Assembly: GCF_950295315.1 (NCBI RefSeq)
Contig: NC_080164.1
Span: forward strand, 115,392,890 to 115,456,889
Length of the DNA: 64,000 nt
Source of the DNA: Erinaceus europaeus
Taxonomy: Eukaryota > Chordata > Mammalia > Eulipotyphla > Erinaceidae
Reading direction: 5' to 3'
Made by a program: the position numbers and the translations under genes. The notes under the pieces are model-generated. The model ran no database searches. It worked only from the letters and a program-made list of their open reading frames with translations, and was not told the DNA's origin. Below, piece by piece: positions 1 to 10,679 of the stretch. Within the stretch, counting starts at the first letter, position 1. Each line of letters begins with the position of its first letter.

Positions 1-316
1 CACATAGGTTGCACATAGGTGCATTTATAAAAATCTCACAGTTAATTTTAGTCAAAGCAATAAAATAAGACCATGAACTGTTCATGTATCTGTGTTTTTG
101 TTTTATCCTCCTTAAAGAGGTTTTTTCTCATAATTTCCTTAGTACATTTATTCCTTCGTCCTTCTCTTTGAGCACTTCTTTATCACTTTTAATCTCCTGT
201 AGTTAAATATTGGATGTTGCATAATATTTACTCAGGTTCGCAGTGAGTGTTCAGAAGTATAATAAAGCCTTTTCATGCTGGAGTAGCCTCTTTCGATTTA
301 TTTGAGCAATCTTGAT
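1..316. other. unique AT-rich sequence, nothing recognised
   Basis: No repeat head, long frame, splice-like exon or RNA gene was recognised in this stretch. Confidence 0.5.
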
Positions 317-537
317 GGCTGAGGGCCAGGAAGTGGCACACCTGGCCTATCACAGATTACCACACTCAAGGACCCAGATTCAAGCCCTCAGTCTCCATCT
401 ACAGAGGGACAACTTCACAGGTGGTGAAACAGTGCTGCAGCTGTGTGTGTGTCTCTTTCTCCATCTCTGTCTAATCTTTCCTACACAATATCTTTGTCTC
501 AATCTATTGAATGAATAAATAAACAGTTTTTTTTTTT
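317..537 (+). repeat. B-type tRNA-derived SINE
   Basis: The head reads GGCCAGGAAGTGGCACACCT, followed by a degenerate B box (CCCAGATTCAAGCCC), the CCACCTGCAGGGGGA-like middle (here degraded), GGTGGTGAAACAGTGCTGCAG, a CT-rich stretch and AATAAATAAA. This is the standard B-type layout seen elsewhere in the window. Imperfect flanking similarity (TTTGAGCAATCTT versus TTTGAGTGATGACCTT) suggests an old target duplication. Confidence 0.75.
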
Positions 538-1642
538 TAAGTTTGAGTGATGACCTTGCAATTTCTAGGGAGCGGGTGACAGTGGAGAAAACATTCAAGC
601 TCACCTTGGTTGGAGAGACTCTCTGCCCCCTGCATTTTAAATGAATCCTCTAAATACTCTATAGTATTCTAACTTAGATCTGAAAGAAAACTGAAATTTT
701 ACTCTTTCTAACATACTAATTTCAAATTTTGATCACCTGCTGTGTTCCACAATTTTCCTGAGAGTAGTCAAGGGCTCTGCTTGGAAGGCAGGAGCTGTCA
801 CTTCCCATTTTAGAGCCCGAGTAAGAGAAGCGTTCCGAAATACTGTGCCCTTGATCTGAGAGATGGAAGTTGCACTTTGTCCTGCATTGGCTTCCAAAGG
901 ACTTGCCTTTGCCAGGCTGGTGAATGGAAATATTAAAGAATGGGTGTCAGAACAGAAACACCATGAGGAAGGTCTTTCTTTGTGAGTGATGAAGCCCTAT
1001 TCTTTCTAAATGTCAGGGCTCCCCAAGCAGAGCAAATGCAATGATTTTGGCCATACTATTTTTCACAAACTGACATATATATGTGTGCCTGTGTGTTGGT
1101 TTAGCTAAGGAAAGAACTCAGTGACAGAAGTATTGAGTACTGGTGGCAGAAGTTCCAGAAATTGAAAAGGACAGCACAGTCTCACTGTTTGTTCTTACAG
1201 ACCAGGGTGCATAGTATATATGACAGTCACACTAAATCAGTTTCAGAGGGAGAGCCTTCCTCAGAACATGCATTCCAGCCATTGCAGAGAACTGACTTGA
1301 GGTAAGATATTTCTTTTTCTTCTGGTCTTTGCACATCAATGAGTGCAAACATTGCACATCTGTGCATGTGCAGCAATTGAAACTATAATTTCAAAATGGA
1401 GTGTTAAATTGTTGACATTAGTTTTCTACAAAGGAGTCATGGTTTTCAATATTTTCACAGCAGCAACTTTCATATTGGTAACCAGTGTTGATGCTATAAA
1501 ATTCAGGGACTGCCTGGGATTTCTCAGTTTACTAATTCCATGTGATTTTTTGAAATCTGTTTAGCATCTGACTTATTAGAGCTTGTATATTAGCTCTTGC
1601 ATTTGCAATTAATATTAGAAGTATGGATCTCATTATGCTTTC
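538..1642. other. unique sequence, nothing recognised
   Basis: No SINE head, L1 similarity or coding-like frame is visible. Short frames here have ordinary random composition. Confidence 0.5.
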
Positions 1643-3225
1643 TTAAATTTTTATTTATAAAAAGGAGACACTGACAAAAAGTAGGATAAGAGGGGTACAA
1701 CTCTACACAATTACCACCACCAGATCTCTATATCCCATCCCCTCCCTGTTAGCTTTCCTATTATTCTTTATCCCTCTGGGAGTATGGACCCAGGGTCATT
1801 GTGGGATGCAGAAGGTGGAAGGTCTGGCTTCTGTAATTGCTTCCCCACTGAACAGGGGCATTGACAGGTCAATCCATACCCCACCCTCTTTCTCTCTTTC
1901 CCTTGTGAGGTGGGGATCTGGGAAGCGGGGCTCCAGTACACATTGGTGGGGTCGTCTAGCCAAGGAAGTCCGATTGGCATCATGGTAGTATTTGGAACCT
2001 GGTGGCTGAAAAAAGAGTTAACAAATAAAGCCAAACAAATTGTTGACTAATCATGAACCTAAAGGCTATAATATTGCAGGTGAAGGTTTGGGTGTCTCCA
2101 TTTTGTAGATAGTAAGCCTATTTTAGTTATATTCCAAAGGACCCATGAGTATACTCGTTTTTTTTTTTTTTTTCCTTGAGCCTGAAATCTGATATGCAGG
2201 TGGATCCAAGTTATAGTCTGGGGAGATGATTTCATGGTTGAAAAATGGGCTAGAAAGCTGGATCAGGGAAGAGAGTAGCTCCCAAATATGGGAAAGGTGT
2301 ATAAATATTATTGACTGTAAATCCCACCAATTTGATGTGGTCTGGGGCCCATATTCACCATAGGAGCCTGTGTGACCTCTGTATCCCTGTAGATCTGAGC
2401 TCACATTCTTTGGTCATGAGAAGAAACATTCCAAGCTGCCCCAGTATGAGGACCCATCTTGCTCAGGTGTAGCATAGAGTATGTTGTCCATCCTCCCTTT
2501 GGAGGATAGAACATTCTCTACCGTTGTTGATCCAAGTTGAGGGCAAAATCCTATGGGGGCCCAGAAAGGGGTCTATTGTGTTGTTCCTGATAGAGATGAC
2601 CGGTAATAATGGAGAGAAGAATTTATTCGAGGTCTAGGCCCATCCTGTCTGTTTGGGAATATCAGGACTCCCAGAATAGGCCCCCAGCTAGCTGATGGGG
2701 TGGCTTGATAGTGACTAAAGAGTCATCATTAAAGTATGCCAGTCTCTTGCCCTTATTCAGCACTTACAGTCCTTGCTTTGATATGGTTAGTTGTGGAATG
2801 AGTGAGGGAAGTATAATAGGAAATAGGTGAAGAGGGTAGCTAAGTCTAACTAGACACTGTTTCCTTATGGACTTTATACTGTTTCACTGCAGACTATTGT
2901 GTACTTTTGCTTTCAGGTATATATTTTGCCCTAATTTATGAATATATGTGAACATATGCCCTATCTCATGGGACCTGGTCTGTTTCTAGGTTTTGGGACT
3001 TTGTTAGGAAGTGGACTACCCGAAATGGAATTAGAGAATCCTATGAAAGGTAAGGTCTCACCCTTGTAATGAGGATGAAGGGTTGACATTCCATGCCTGA
3101 TGTCTCTGGACACAGTCTGAGGTGAAGCATGCTGAGGTGGTACTGGTTGTGTTGATTAGGTTGAGATCGGCAGATGCAATATCATTTGGTATGAATTGAG
3201 AGAGACATGCAGGAAAATCTCGTAT
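1643..3225 (-). mobile_element. L1 3' UTR, long form (5'-truncated L1)
   Basis: The sequence aligns by eye with the 3' UTR of the L1 at 46,085-50,890. It shares the blocks around CACACAATTCCCACCACCAG, TTCTTTATCCCTCTGGGAG and GGTCTGGCTTCTGTAATTGC, all on the minus strand, with the L1 3' terminus at the low-coordinate end. Unlike that L1 it holds an extra block of about 800 bp (roughly 2,060-2,880), which is also present in the fragment at 42,897-44,870. No ORF2 sequence remains. The fragment ends just before an A-type SINE. Confidence 0.8.
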
Positions 3226-3277
3226 GCTTTTTATGTATTTATTTAATTTATTTTTTAATTTAGTTAATTTATTTATT

Positions 3278-3547
3278 TTTTCCTTTTTTTGCCCTTGTTT
3301 TTATCATTGTTGTGGTTATTATTATTGTTGTTATTGATGTTGTTGTTGCCGGACAGGACAGAGAGAAATGGAGAGAGGAGGGAAAGACAGAGAGGGGGAG
3401 AGAAAGAGAGACACTTTCAGACCTGCTTCAACACCTGTGAAGCAACTCCCCTGCACGTGGGGAGCTGGGGGCTCGAACTGGGATCCTTATGCTGGCTCTT
3501 GCATTTTGCGCCACCTGCGCTTAACCCACTGTGCTACAATCTGACCC
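3278..3547 (-). repeat. A-type tRNA-derived SINE
   Basis: On the minus strand the tRNA-like head and B box (reverse complement of GGGGGCTCGAACTGGGATCC), the purine/pyrimidine body and the ACAACAACAATAATAATAAC, AACAAGGGC tail appear in the canonical order. It abuts a B-type SINE in the same orientation. Confidence 0.85.
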
Positions 3548-3757
3548 CTTATTTATTTATTTATTTATTTATTTTGGATAGAGACAGAGAGAAATTGAAA
3601 GGGACGGGGAGATAGAGAAGGAGAGAGATAGAGAGGGAGAGAGAGAGAGAGAGAGAGACCGGCAGCCCTGCTTCACCGCTCATGAAGCCTCCCCCATGCA
3701 GGTGGGGAGCAGGGGCTTGAACGTGGGTCTACAAGCATTGTGACCTGTGCAAATATC
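3548..3757 (-). repeat. B-type SINE with (ATTT)n tail and (GA)n tract
   Basis: Seen on the plus strand it starts with (TTTA)n, then TTGGATAGAGACAGAGAGAAATTG, a GA-rich tract, CCCTGCTTCACCGCTCATGAAG and CAGGTGGGGAGCAGGGGCTTGAAC. This is the reversed B-type order. The tRNA-like head has decayed. Confidence 0.75.
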
Positions 3758-3845
3758 TCATCTGTTTTAATGTGATCAATTGTAGTCTTTGATACCTTGA
3801 GAAGCATGAGTGGTTCTGAAAATCTTCATTTAAAAATGTTCCTCT

Positions 3846-4130
3846 GGGAGTCAGTGGTATTGCAGCAGGTTAAGCACATGTGGCACAAAGCACAAGGATC
3901 AGCTTAAGGAACCCGGTTCAAGCCCCCGGCTCCCCACCTGCTGGGGAGTTGCTTCACAGGTGGTGTAGCAGGTCTGCAGGTGTCTGTCTTTCTCCCCCCC
4001 CCTCTGTCTTCCCCTCCTCTTTCCATTTCTCTCTGTCCTATCCAACAACAATGACAACAATAATAACTACAACAATAAAACAAGGGCAACAAAAGGGAGT
4101 AAATAAATAAATAGTAAAAAGTAATTCTAA
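3846..4130 (+). repeat. A-type SINE
   Basis: The head GGGAGTCAGTGGTATTGCAG is followed by GCAGGTTAAGCAC, a B box (CCCGGTTCAAGCCC) and the full A-type tail ending AACAAAAGGGAGTAAATAAATAAA. Near-identical flanks (AAAATGTTCCTC and AAAACATTCCTC) look like its target duplication. Confidence 0.85.
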
Positions 4131-4520
4131 AAAAAACATTCCTCATAGACATCTAAACATACAGCTCAGGTGTTACATGCTTGTCAGCATGACTGATGGG
4201 GAGAATGAGTGTGTTTGATATATTTAACCTATATTCTTTATAAATAACATCTGCTGCTTGGTTACTTTAAAATATCAGGCTGTTTGGATCTCTAGTTACA
4301 GAGTAAATTAAGTAAAAAATATTATAATTTTTACTTACAAAAGTTACCTTTTTGTTTTTTTTTTCGAGATTAAGTGTCTGTGTTTCTGATGTAGCATCAT
4401 TAAAGAAGTGTATGTGCTTCGTGCTTCCCCCTGGGTTGGCCTCACTGAGTAGCACTGCTGTCTGGAGTCAGGGCAGAGACTCAGCAGGAATAAATGCAGG
4501 ACACTGGGGGTGAGGGGTAG
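4131..4520. other. unique sequence, nothing recognised
   Basis: No repeat or coding signal is recognised between the SINE and the following CT-rich microsatellite. Confidence 0.45.
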
Positions 4521-4531
4521 GCAGAGTGCTC

Positions 4532-4576
4532 TTTCTTTCTTTCTTTCTTTCTCCCTTTCTTTCTTTCTTTCCCCCT
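4532..4576. repeat. (TTTC)n microsatellite
   Basis: A run of TTTC units is interrupted once by CTCCC and once by CCCC. Confidence 0.9.
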
Positions 4577-4607
4577 CTTCTTTTTACGTATAATGGATTA
4601 TTCTTTT

Positions 4608-4918
4608 TTGTTTTAATTTTATTAGTGATTTAATAATGATTGACAAAATTGTGGAATAAGGAAGTACAATTCCATACAATTCCCACCACCAGAGTTGCAT
4701 ATTCCTGTCCCTCTACTGGAAGGTTCCCTATTCTTTATCCCTCTCTGAGACTGTTCTTTATGGGGTGAAGTTCTTTATGGGGAGAAGAAGGTGGGAGGTC
4801 TGGCTTCTGTAATTGCTTCTCACTGGACATGGGGATTGGCAGGTAGATCTATACTCCCAGACTATTTCTATCTTTCCCTAGTGGGACAGGGCTTTGGGGA
4901 GATGGGGTTCCAGGGCAG
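4608..4918 (-). mobile_element. L1 3' UTR fragment
   Basis: It contains AATAATGATTGACAAAATTG, ATACAATTCCCACCACCAGA and GAAGGTGGGAGGTCTGGCTT, matching the terminal part of the L1 3' UTR on the minus strand. It has the same subtype as the fragment at 19,340-19,880. Confidence 0.75.
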
Positions 4919-5022
4919 AGTGTTTTCTATCACTGTTTGGAATGGTTCTCAGGGAACTGTCAAAACCTAAACTGGGACTCTGTATGTAGGAACCTGGCAC
5001 CCCCTTAGAAAGCTGGAAATGG

Positions 5023-5166
5023 GGCTGGGAGACAGCATAATGGTTATGCAAAAGCCTTTTAAGCCTGAGGCTCTGAGGTTCCAGGTTCAGTCTGCAGCCC
5101 CATCATAAGCCAGAACTGATCAGTATTCCGGTGTAAAAAATAAAAAAATAAAAAATAATAATAAAG
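5023..5166 (+). repeat. C-type SINE
   Basis: The head GGCTGGGAGACAGCATAATG is followed by GTTATGCAAA, a B-box-like GGTTCCAGGTTCAGTC, CCAGAACTGATCAGT and an (AAAT/AAT)n tail. The CT-rich middle of longer copies is missing. Confidence 0.7.
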
Positions 5167-5660
5167 AAGAAATATGGAAACCGTCTTGATTGCCATTTCA
5201 ACACATATTTGTCATCAACAACTTTGTAGTCATAGTTAAGATCTGAAAAATAGTAATAATAATAATGGCTTCCCTTACAACATGGACACTCTTTGCTGCT
5301 TGTTGGTTTCTGGTTCTCCGCCCTTCTTTTCATTGCTCTGGTTTTGCCAGATTTACTCCAGCATGGCCCCATGTCTGCCCTGGCCGTCCTATGTAATTCT
5401 GTGTGGCTGCTTTGCCTCTAAATACCTGGGCCAGGATTGCTGACATTTGAACCTCAACCTATTCCAAATGGTCCACCTTCCTAAAAGGAAAGCAGTAGTT
5501 TTCACCATCTGGGAGAAGAATATGTGTTCAACTCTTGTCCTTCCTGTTGGCTTATTCCCTCCTCTGTGTCACCAGCTAGAACCCTGAAGGACCTGTGCTT
5601 GAAGGACTTGCATTTCTGTGCTTCCTTGTGTTGTTATCCTGCCTACTATGGCCTAGTTGA
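5167..5660. other. unique sequence, nothing recognised
   Basis: No repeat family or convincing exon is recognised. Short frames present on both strands lack any familiar motif. Confidence 0.45.
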
Positions 5661-5667
5661 GACTTTA

Positions 5668-5792
5668 TGCAGGAAACAGGGAGAGAGAGGGAGAGCAGAA
5701 CATAGCTCCATTTTATAGGTGCGAAAAGATCCAACCCAAGGCCTCTGACATGTGAGGTATGTACTGTCACACTGAGCCACCTCCCTAGCCTC
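5668..5792 (-). repeat. D-type SINE, decayed
   Basis: A GA-rich tract, then AAGGCCTCTGACATGTGAGG and GAGCCACCTCCCTAGCC, follow the reversed layout of the D-type copies at 12.2 and 16.6 kb. The copy is decayed, so the family assignment is tentative. Confidence 0.5.
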
Positions 5793-5811
5793 AACATGAT
5801 TATTATTGTTG

Positions 5812-5998
5812 TTGTTTTAATTTCATTTATATATTGATAGAACTGAGAGAAATTGAGGGGGAGGGGAGATATAGGTGGAGAGAAAGAGTAAGAGAGACAC
5901 CTACATCACTACTTCACTGCTGTGAAGCTTGCCCTGTAGTTGGGATTTGGGAGCTTAATAAGGTGTGTGCTTAACTGGATGCACCACCACCCAGACCA
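5812..5998 (-). repeat. B-type SINE
   Basis: The reversed order is seen: ATTGATAGAACTGAGAGAAA, a GA-rich tract, TCACTGCTGTGAAGCTTGCC, a degraded B box and GATGCACCACCACCCAGACC. Confidence 0.7.
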
Positions 5999-6107
5999 TA
6001 GCATACACTTTTTTTTTCAGTGTAGAGAAAGTTTATTTATTCCAGTTTAAGGAAATTTTTATTAGTGAATTAAGTGTCTTACAAGTTTATGTAATTACAG
6101 GTGGTTT

Positions 6108-6170
6108 AACCCCACATCACACCCACATCACACCCCCACATCACACCCCACATCACACCCACCACCAAAA
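6108..6170. repeat. CCCCACATCACA minisatellite-like array
   Basis: CCCACATCACA-type units of 10-13 bp are repeated about five times in tandem with small length differences. Confidence 0.8.
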
Positions 6171-6270
6171 TCCAGTTTCCATTGATAATCACAGTACTCT
6201 CACAGAGTCTTAGAGACAGTTTTGCTGTTGCTGTTCCCCCTCCATCGTCCTTCCCTCCTTCTCTCTCTCT

Positions 6271-7066
6271 CTTAATATTTTTATTGGGGGATTAATGTTC
6301 TACATTTGACAGTAAATACAATAGTTTGCACATGCATAACATTTCTCAGTTTTCCACACAACAATGCAACCCCCACTAGGTCCTCTGTCATCCTTTCTGG
6401 CCCTGTACTTTCCCCCTACCCACCTACCCACCTACATCAGAGTCTTTTACTTTGGTGCAATATGTCAATTCCAGTTCAGGTTCTACTTCTGTTTTCTCTT
6501 CACATCTTGTTTTTCAACTTCTGCCTGAGAGTGAGATCATCCCATATTCATCCTTCTGTTTCTGACTTATTTCACTTAACATGAATTTTTCAAGGTCTAT
6601 CCAAAATTGGCTGAAAATGGTGAAGTCATCATTTTTAATAGCTGAGTAATATTCCATTGTGTATATAGACCACTACTTGCTCAGCCACTCATCTGTTGTT
6701 GGACACCTGGGTTGCTTCCAGGTTTTGGCTATTATAAATTGTGCTGCTAAGAACATAGGTATACAAAAATCTTTTTGGATGGGTGTATTGGGTTCCTTAG
6801 GATATATCCCCAGGAGAGGAATTGCAGGATCCTAGGGTAGGTCCATTTCTAGCCTTCTGAGAGTCCTCCAGACTGCTCTCCACAGGGTTGGACCATTGAC
6901 ATTCCCACCAGCAGTGCAGGAGAGTCTTTTGACCCCACAACAACTCCGGCATTTATTGTTGCTACCTTTTCTGATGTAGGACATTCTAACAGGAGTGAAG
7001 TGGTATCTCATTGTTGTCTTTATTTACATTTCTCTAATAATCAGGGACTTGGAGCATTTCTTCATG
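6271..7066 (-). pseudogene. L1 3' UTR and ORF2 C-terminal end (older subfamily)
   Basis: Read on the minus strand this is the C-terminal end of L1 ORF2 and a short 3' UTR. Reversed matches include CAGCCACTCATCTGTTGTTG, TTGGGTTCCTTAGGATAT and CATTCCCACCAGCAGTG, which line up with 47.6-47.98 kb of the better-preserved L1. The 3' terminus (ATGTTCTACATTTGACAGTA) matches the plus-strand L1 tail at 60,719-60,938 rather than the 46 kb L1, so this is a different, probably older subfamily. ORF2 similarity stops abruptly near 7,060, where about 100 bp of unrelated sequence leads into ORF1 sequence. The reading frame is decayed. Confidence 0.8.
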
Positions 7067-7164
7067 GCTCTATCCTTGAAAGGGAGAGACTGATAGGTGG
7101 GGTGTCTTTTCAGACCTCCATCTCAAGGATGGGGGAGTTCCCCTATGCTCTACCATGCTCTCAT

Positions 7165-7737
7165 ATAATCCCATAGTTGTCTAATCTATATAAATTCTCA
7201 GCTATTATGTCCTGAAGAATACTTTCTTCCCCTCCCTCTCTTTCTTCCTCTGGTAAGCCAATAAAGCGTATATCATTTCTTTTGAAGTCATCCCATATGT
7301 CTCTGTTGTTGTTTTTAGTATCTCTCAATCTCATTTGGAGATCTTTTACTTCTTTTTTAGTTGTGCTAATTCTGTCTTCAGCCTCATTTATTCTATTCTC
7401 TCTCCCCTCTACTGTTTTCTGCAGTTCACCTATTTTGTTACCCTGTTCTGATACTGTTTTAGCTTATTCAACTAGCTGTGTTCCTAGCTCAGCTATTTCA
7501 TCTTTCAACTCTCTAATAACCTTGAGATAATTAGAATTTTTTTCCTAGAGTCCCATTTGTTGTTTCTGCATTTCTGATCACAATTCTTTCAAACACTTTA
7601 CTCACTCCTGTGACTATTTCCTTAATAAGCGTTTAGATGTTTACCTCACTATTTTGTGGTTCAACCTTTGGGGGACCTTTAGCTGGAATCTTGTCTTGGT
7701 TCATTTCTCCAATATTTCCTCTTGTTGATTTAGCCAT
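7165..7737 (-). pseudogene. L1 ORF1 (N-terminal part), broken
   Basis: L1 ORF1 encodes the trimeric RNA-binding protein of the L1 particle. On the minus strand a start at 7,737 gives a basic, lysine-rich N-terminus. This leads through a heptad-like region into RDIWDDFKRNDIRFIGLPEE (around 7,300-7,240), which I recognise as the start of the ORF1 RRM domain (compare the N-I-R-I-I-G-I-P-E motif of mammalian ORF1). The frame has stops soon after the N-terminus and again near the ORF1 break at about 7,165, so no protein is made. The RRM remainder, the C-terminal domain and most of ORF2 are missing; the sequence passes through about 100 bp of filler into the ORF2 end. The start was chosen from position and composition, not from homology of the first residues. 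Confidence 0.7.
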
Positions 7738-7988
7738 TCTATATAGCATGTTATGAGGTTCAGCTCTCAGTACTTTTCAAATTACTAATCACTCTTGCCT
7801 GGATTGATTTATGTCTAAGTAAGGTAGTTAAAGAGTTCACAGTTGTGGAAATTAATAGTTGTTTCAATATTATTTCAATCCCTGAGTAGGAACACAGAGA
7901 CTGTTAAAAGCCTCTTTTGTTCTTTTTCTTCCCTGTTGGCTATGGTTGCCTGAGGGCTTTTAAACTATACGTAGGCTTCTTAGCTTAA
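7738..7988 (-). other. possible L1 5' UTR next to ORF1
   Basis: By position this lies immediately upstream (minus strand) of the broken ORF1. No independent similarity to a known 5' UTR was recognised. Confidence 0.35.
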
Positions 7989-7994
7989 TCACTC

Positions 7995-8337
7995 TGTTCC
8001 AGTCTCTTGGAAACAGAGTTGGCAGTCAGCTGAGGTAAAGAACAAACACCTCATCACAGACCCCTGCAAGCGTCAACGCGGCTTTGACCTAGCACGTTAT
8101 GATTGGGCTCTCCTCAATCGCTATCGAACAGGCCATGGCCGGTGCGCTGCTATGTTCCACCGCTGGGGAGCCAGAGATGACCCGAACTGCCCCTGCGGCT
8201 CCAGACAGACTATGGCCCACATAGTCAACGATTGCCACCTCTCCAGATTCAAAGGAGGTCTCGAAACTTTACATTAGGCTCAACCTGATGTTGTTGACTG
8301 GCTACAGAAGAAGGGCAAACGCTAGAAGAAGAAGAAC
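7995..8337 (+). pseudogene. 3' end of a non-L1 LINE (Jockey/I-like), copy 1
   Basis: The frame encodes the C-terminus of a non-LTR retrotransposon ORF2. It includes LLNRYRTGHGRC, HRWGARDDPNCPCG and the H-I-V-N-D-C motif; the C-x-C-G-(x)-Q-T-M-x-H-I-V-x-x-C arrangement is a Cys/His finger typical of Jockey/I-group elements and unlike the L1 C-terminus. One in-frame TAG (at LH*AQP, CAG in the other copy) makes it a pseudogene. The normal stop TAG is followed directly by AAGAAGAAG. Roughly 15 differences over about 340 bp separate it from copy 2 at 59.35 kb. A 6-bp TCACTC flanks it at 7,989-7,994 and 8,338-8,343. It lies inside sequence that may be an L1 5' UTR. Confidence 0.75.
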
Positions 8338-8360
8338 TCACTCCTGACGAAGAGACAAAG

Positions 8361-8480
8361 CAGGGTGGGTGGAGAGATTGCATAGTGGTCATGCAAAGAG
8401 CCTCTCACATCCCAAGGATCCAAGGCTCCAGGCTCAATTCAGCTTCTCTACCAAGTCAGGCAGCATATCTGGGCCTTGTG
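8361..8480 (+). repeat. C-type SINE
   Basis: It shows GGTGGAGAGATTGCATAGTG, GTCATGCAAAGAG and a B-box-like GGCTCCAGGCTCAATTCAG. The CT tail is weak. Confidence 0.6.
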
Positions 8481-8484
8481 AGTT

Positions 8485-9555
8485 TCTAAACAAGGTCTGT
8501 TTATAGTCTGTAGGTTCTGAGGCAATTATTCACTATGTTCTCATCAGGAGAACAATGTGGAAAGGCTCCTACTATATAGCTCCTACTATATAGCCTGCTA
8601 GTCCACTGAGGTGTAGATCTTCTCCTGAGTTTCCTGGTCAGTTTTTTGTTCCCAGATGTCAGCACAGGACCTCCCCCTTGCTGCTCCAGCCTCTGAGGGC
8701 AAGATCAAAGGAGACTCACAGTTGCATTTGGTAAGTCTTAGGGGAGTCTTCTCCCTTCAGCAGTCTTTTTGTTGGTAAAACAGACTGGAGTTGGTGCCTC
8801 AACTGGTAAACTGCTGGTCTGTTACCAGCCACTCAGTCTCTCCTTGGGATCCTCTCTGGACACGAGCCACGCATGTTTGCATTCAATGGTGTTTTGGTGA
8901 GTTCCTGAAGTCGTTCTAGTCATGCCTTCTTGCAGTCCCAGTTGGTTTCCTTTCCGCATTCACTTTTTTTGTCCCATCTATTTCATGGAAAATCTCAAAA
9001 GCTTTCTCTACCCTCCATAGATTCCCTAATAGATTCATGTGTGCTGTCAGTCAGTCAACAGATTCATAGTAGGGAGTGAATTATGTACTCACAAGAGCCA
9101 ATTATATATATTTGTAATTCTGTGTTAAGTCTTGGGAAGGCTCAGTGCAAATATGTCAATGTTGTCTGGTTCAAGGTGCTTAGCTTAGTCTTGCAGACTT
9201 CAATTTGTGGGAAAGGGCTGACCCCATAGTACTAAATCCATGCTCCACTCCAGTGCACAGGCAAGAAGAAAGCTAAACATCTTGAAGCAACCAAGTCTCC
9301 TTCAGAGTCTGATACTGGCTTAGTCAGCATGACCTTGGTCTTCTTGAGAATTGCTTCTGCTCCTTTGTTCTGTGTCACATCTGCATTCTCCAATGAGTGA
9401 CAAAAGCCTTTCTCATGCTCAGTCTAGCAAATTGCATTGTTAAGAGTTAGTCAGAGACACTGGTAAAAAGCTGCAGTCCACCATCTCACCTGTTGTTGCT
9501 GGTTTGCTGGTGCATGATAGAAAAGGGCATGTACTTTTTTTTATCCCAAAAAAGT
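8485..9555. other. unclassified; possibly continuation of L1 5' UTR
   Basis: No coding frame is seen. A 14-bp unit (GCTCCTACTATATA) is tandemly duplicated at about 8,566-8,593. Position upstream of ORF1 allows an L1 5' UTR origin, but this was not shown. Confidence 0.35.
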
Positions 9556-9561
9556 ACATGC

Positions 9562-9725
9562 TAGGTTGGCAAAATAGCTCACCTGTGTGCTGCTCTGATG
9601 TGTGAGCAGCATAGATTCTACCCTGATCCCCACTGCATTGAAGGAAACTTTAGTGTTCTAGTTTTGTTTTGTTTTTTCCTTCCCTCTCTCTACCTCTCTC
9701 TATATATCTGAAAAGTGAAATAAAC
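9562..9725 (+). repeat. D-type SINE
   Basis: The head TTGGCAAAATAGCTCACCTG is followed by a degenerate B box, CCCCACTGCATTGAAGGAAA and a CT-rich tail ending AAAAGTGAAATAAA. Confidence 0.65.
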
Positions 9726-9729
9726 AAAG

Positions 9730-10369
9730 GCCAACAAAAGTACATGTCAAGGGAGTTACAAGTCCTGAGTAGCAAGCACATCGTGCATTAAAGCCAGTTC
9801 TCTCCTTTGGCTCTTCTGGGTACCAGCAGCAAAGCAGTTTTCTAATTCTAAGGATACTAGAAAAAGAGGAAAAGGCAACTTGAGTTGAAATCTTTCCCAA
9901 CCTAATGCAGCACTCATCATAAAACTTTTGTATAGCCAAAACATTTATGCAGCCACCTTTACCCTCATACAATTTCATCTCCTTCCTGTTCACCTCTTAT
10001 CTGCCTTTTAGTTTGCAGATTATCTTCTTTGTAGGCATTCTGAAAGCCATCAATGTGAACACCACTCTCCACTGAAGAGCAAGCAACAGTGGTTCAAATC
10101 AAGCCTTTATAATACTCCTCCAGCTGTCCAGTTCCAAATGGGGGCTCACTTACCATTTTTCTTCAGAAGCTCTTCTTGACTTCCCCACTGACTGACCTGT
10201 ACCAAGCACTAGGTAAAATTCTATCACCTTCTCGATTAGTTTTTCATCTCTGCTTAAAGGAAAAATAAATAAATAAATAATAGGTATTTTTGTATGGGCC
10301 CAGGTGGGCCACAAAGATATGCAATGCTCAGAGTCAATACCTGTTTATTAGGGTCTGCATATTTTGTAA
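9730..10369. other. unique sequence, nothing recognised
   Basis: Overlapping short frames on the minus strand show no known domain. A short (AAAT)n run lies at about 10,264-10,280. Confidence 0.45.
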
Positions 10370-10382
10370 TGGTCTGGGATAT

Positions 10383-10662
10383 ATTTTTTAATATTTATTT
10401 ATTCCCTTTTGTTGCCCTTGTTGTTTTATTGTTGTAGTTATTATTGTTGTCGTCATTGTTGGATAGGACAGAGAGAAATGGAGAGAAGAGGGGAAGACAG
10501 AGGGGGAGAGAAAGATAGACACTTGCAGACCTGCTTCACTACCTGTGAAATGACTCTCCTGCAGGTGGGGAGCCAGGGCTAGAACCAGGATCCTTACGTG
10601 GATCCTTGCGCTTTGCACCACACGCGCTTAACCCACTGCGCTACATACAGCCCAACTCCCAT
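10383..10662 (-). repeat. A-type SINE with 13-bp target duplication
   Basis: A complete reversed A-type element. It is flanked by perfect TGGTCTGGGATAT copies at 10,370-10,382 and 10,663-10,675, which fix both ends. The tRNA-like head keeps GCGCTTAACCCACTGCGCTA (reverse complement). Confidence 0.9.
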
Positions 10663-10679
10663 TGGTCTGGGATATTCTG

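Noticed and set aside
6108..6170. CRISPR-like array
   Set aside because: The units are 10-13 bp and contiguous with no spacers, in mammalian DNA; this is a small minisatellite.
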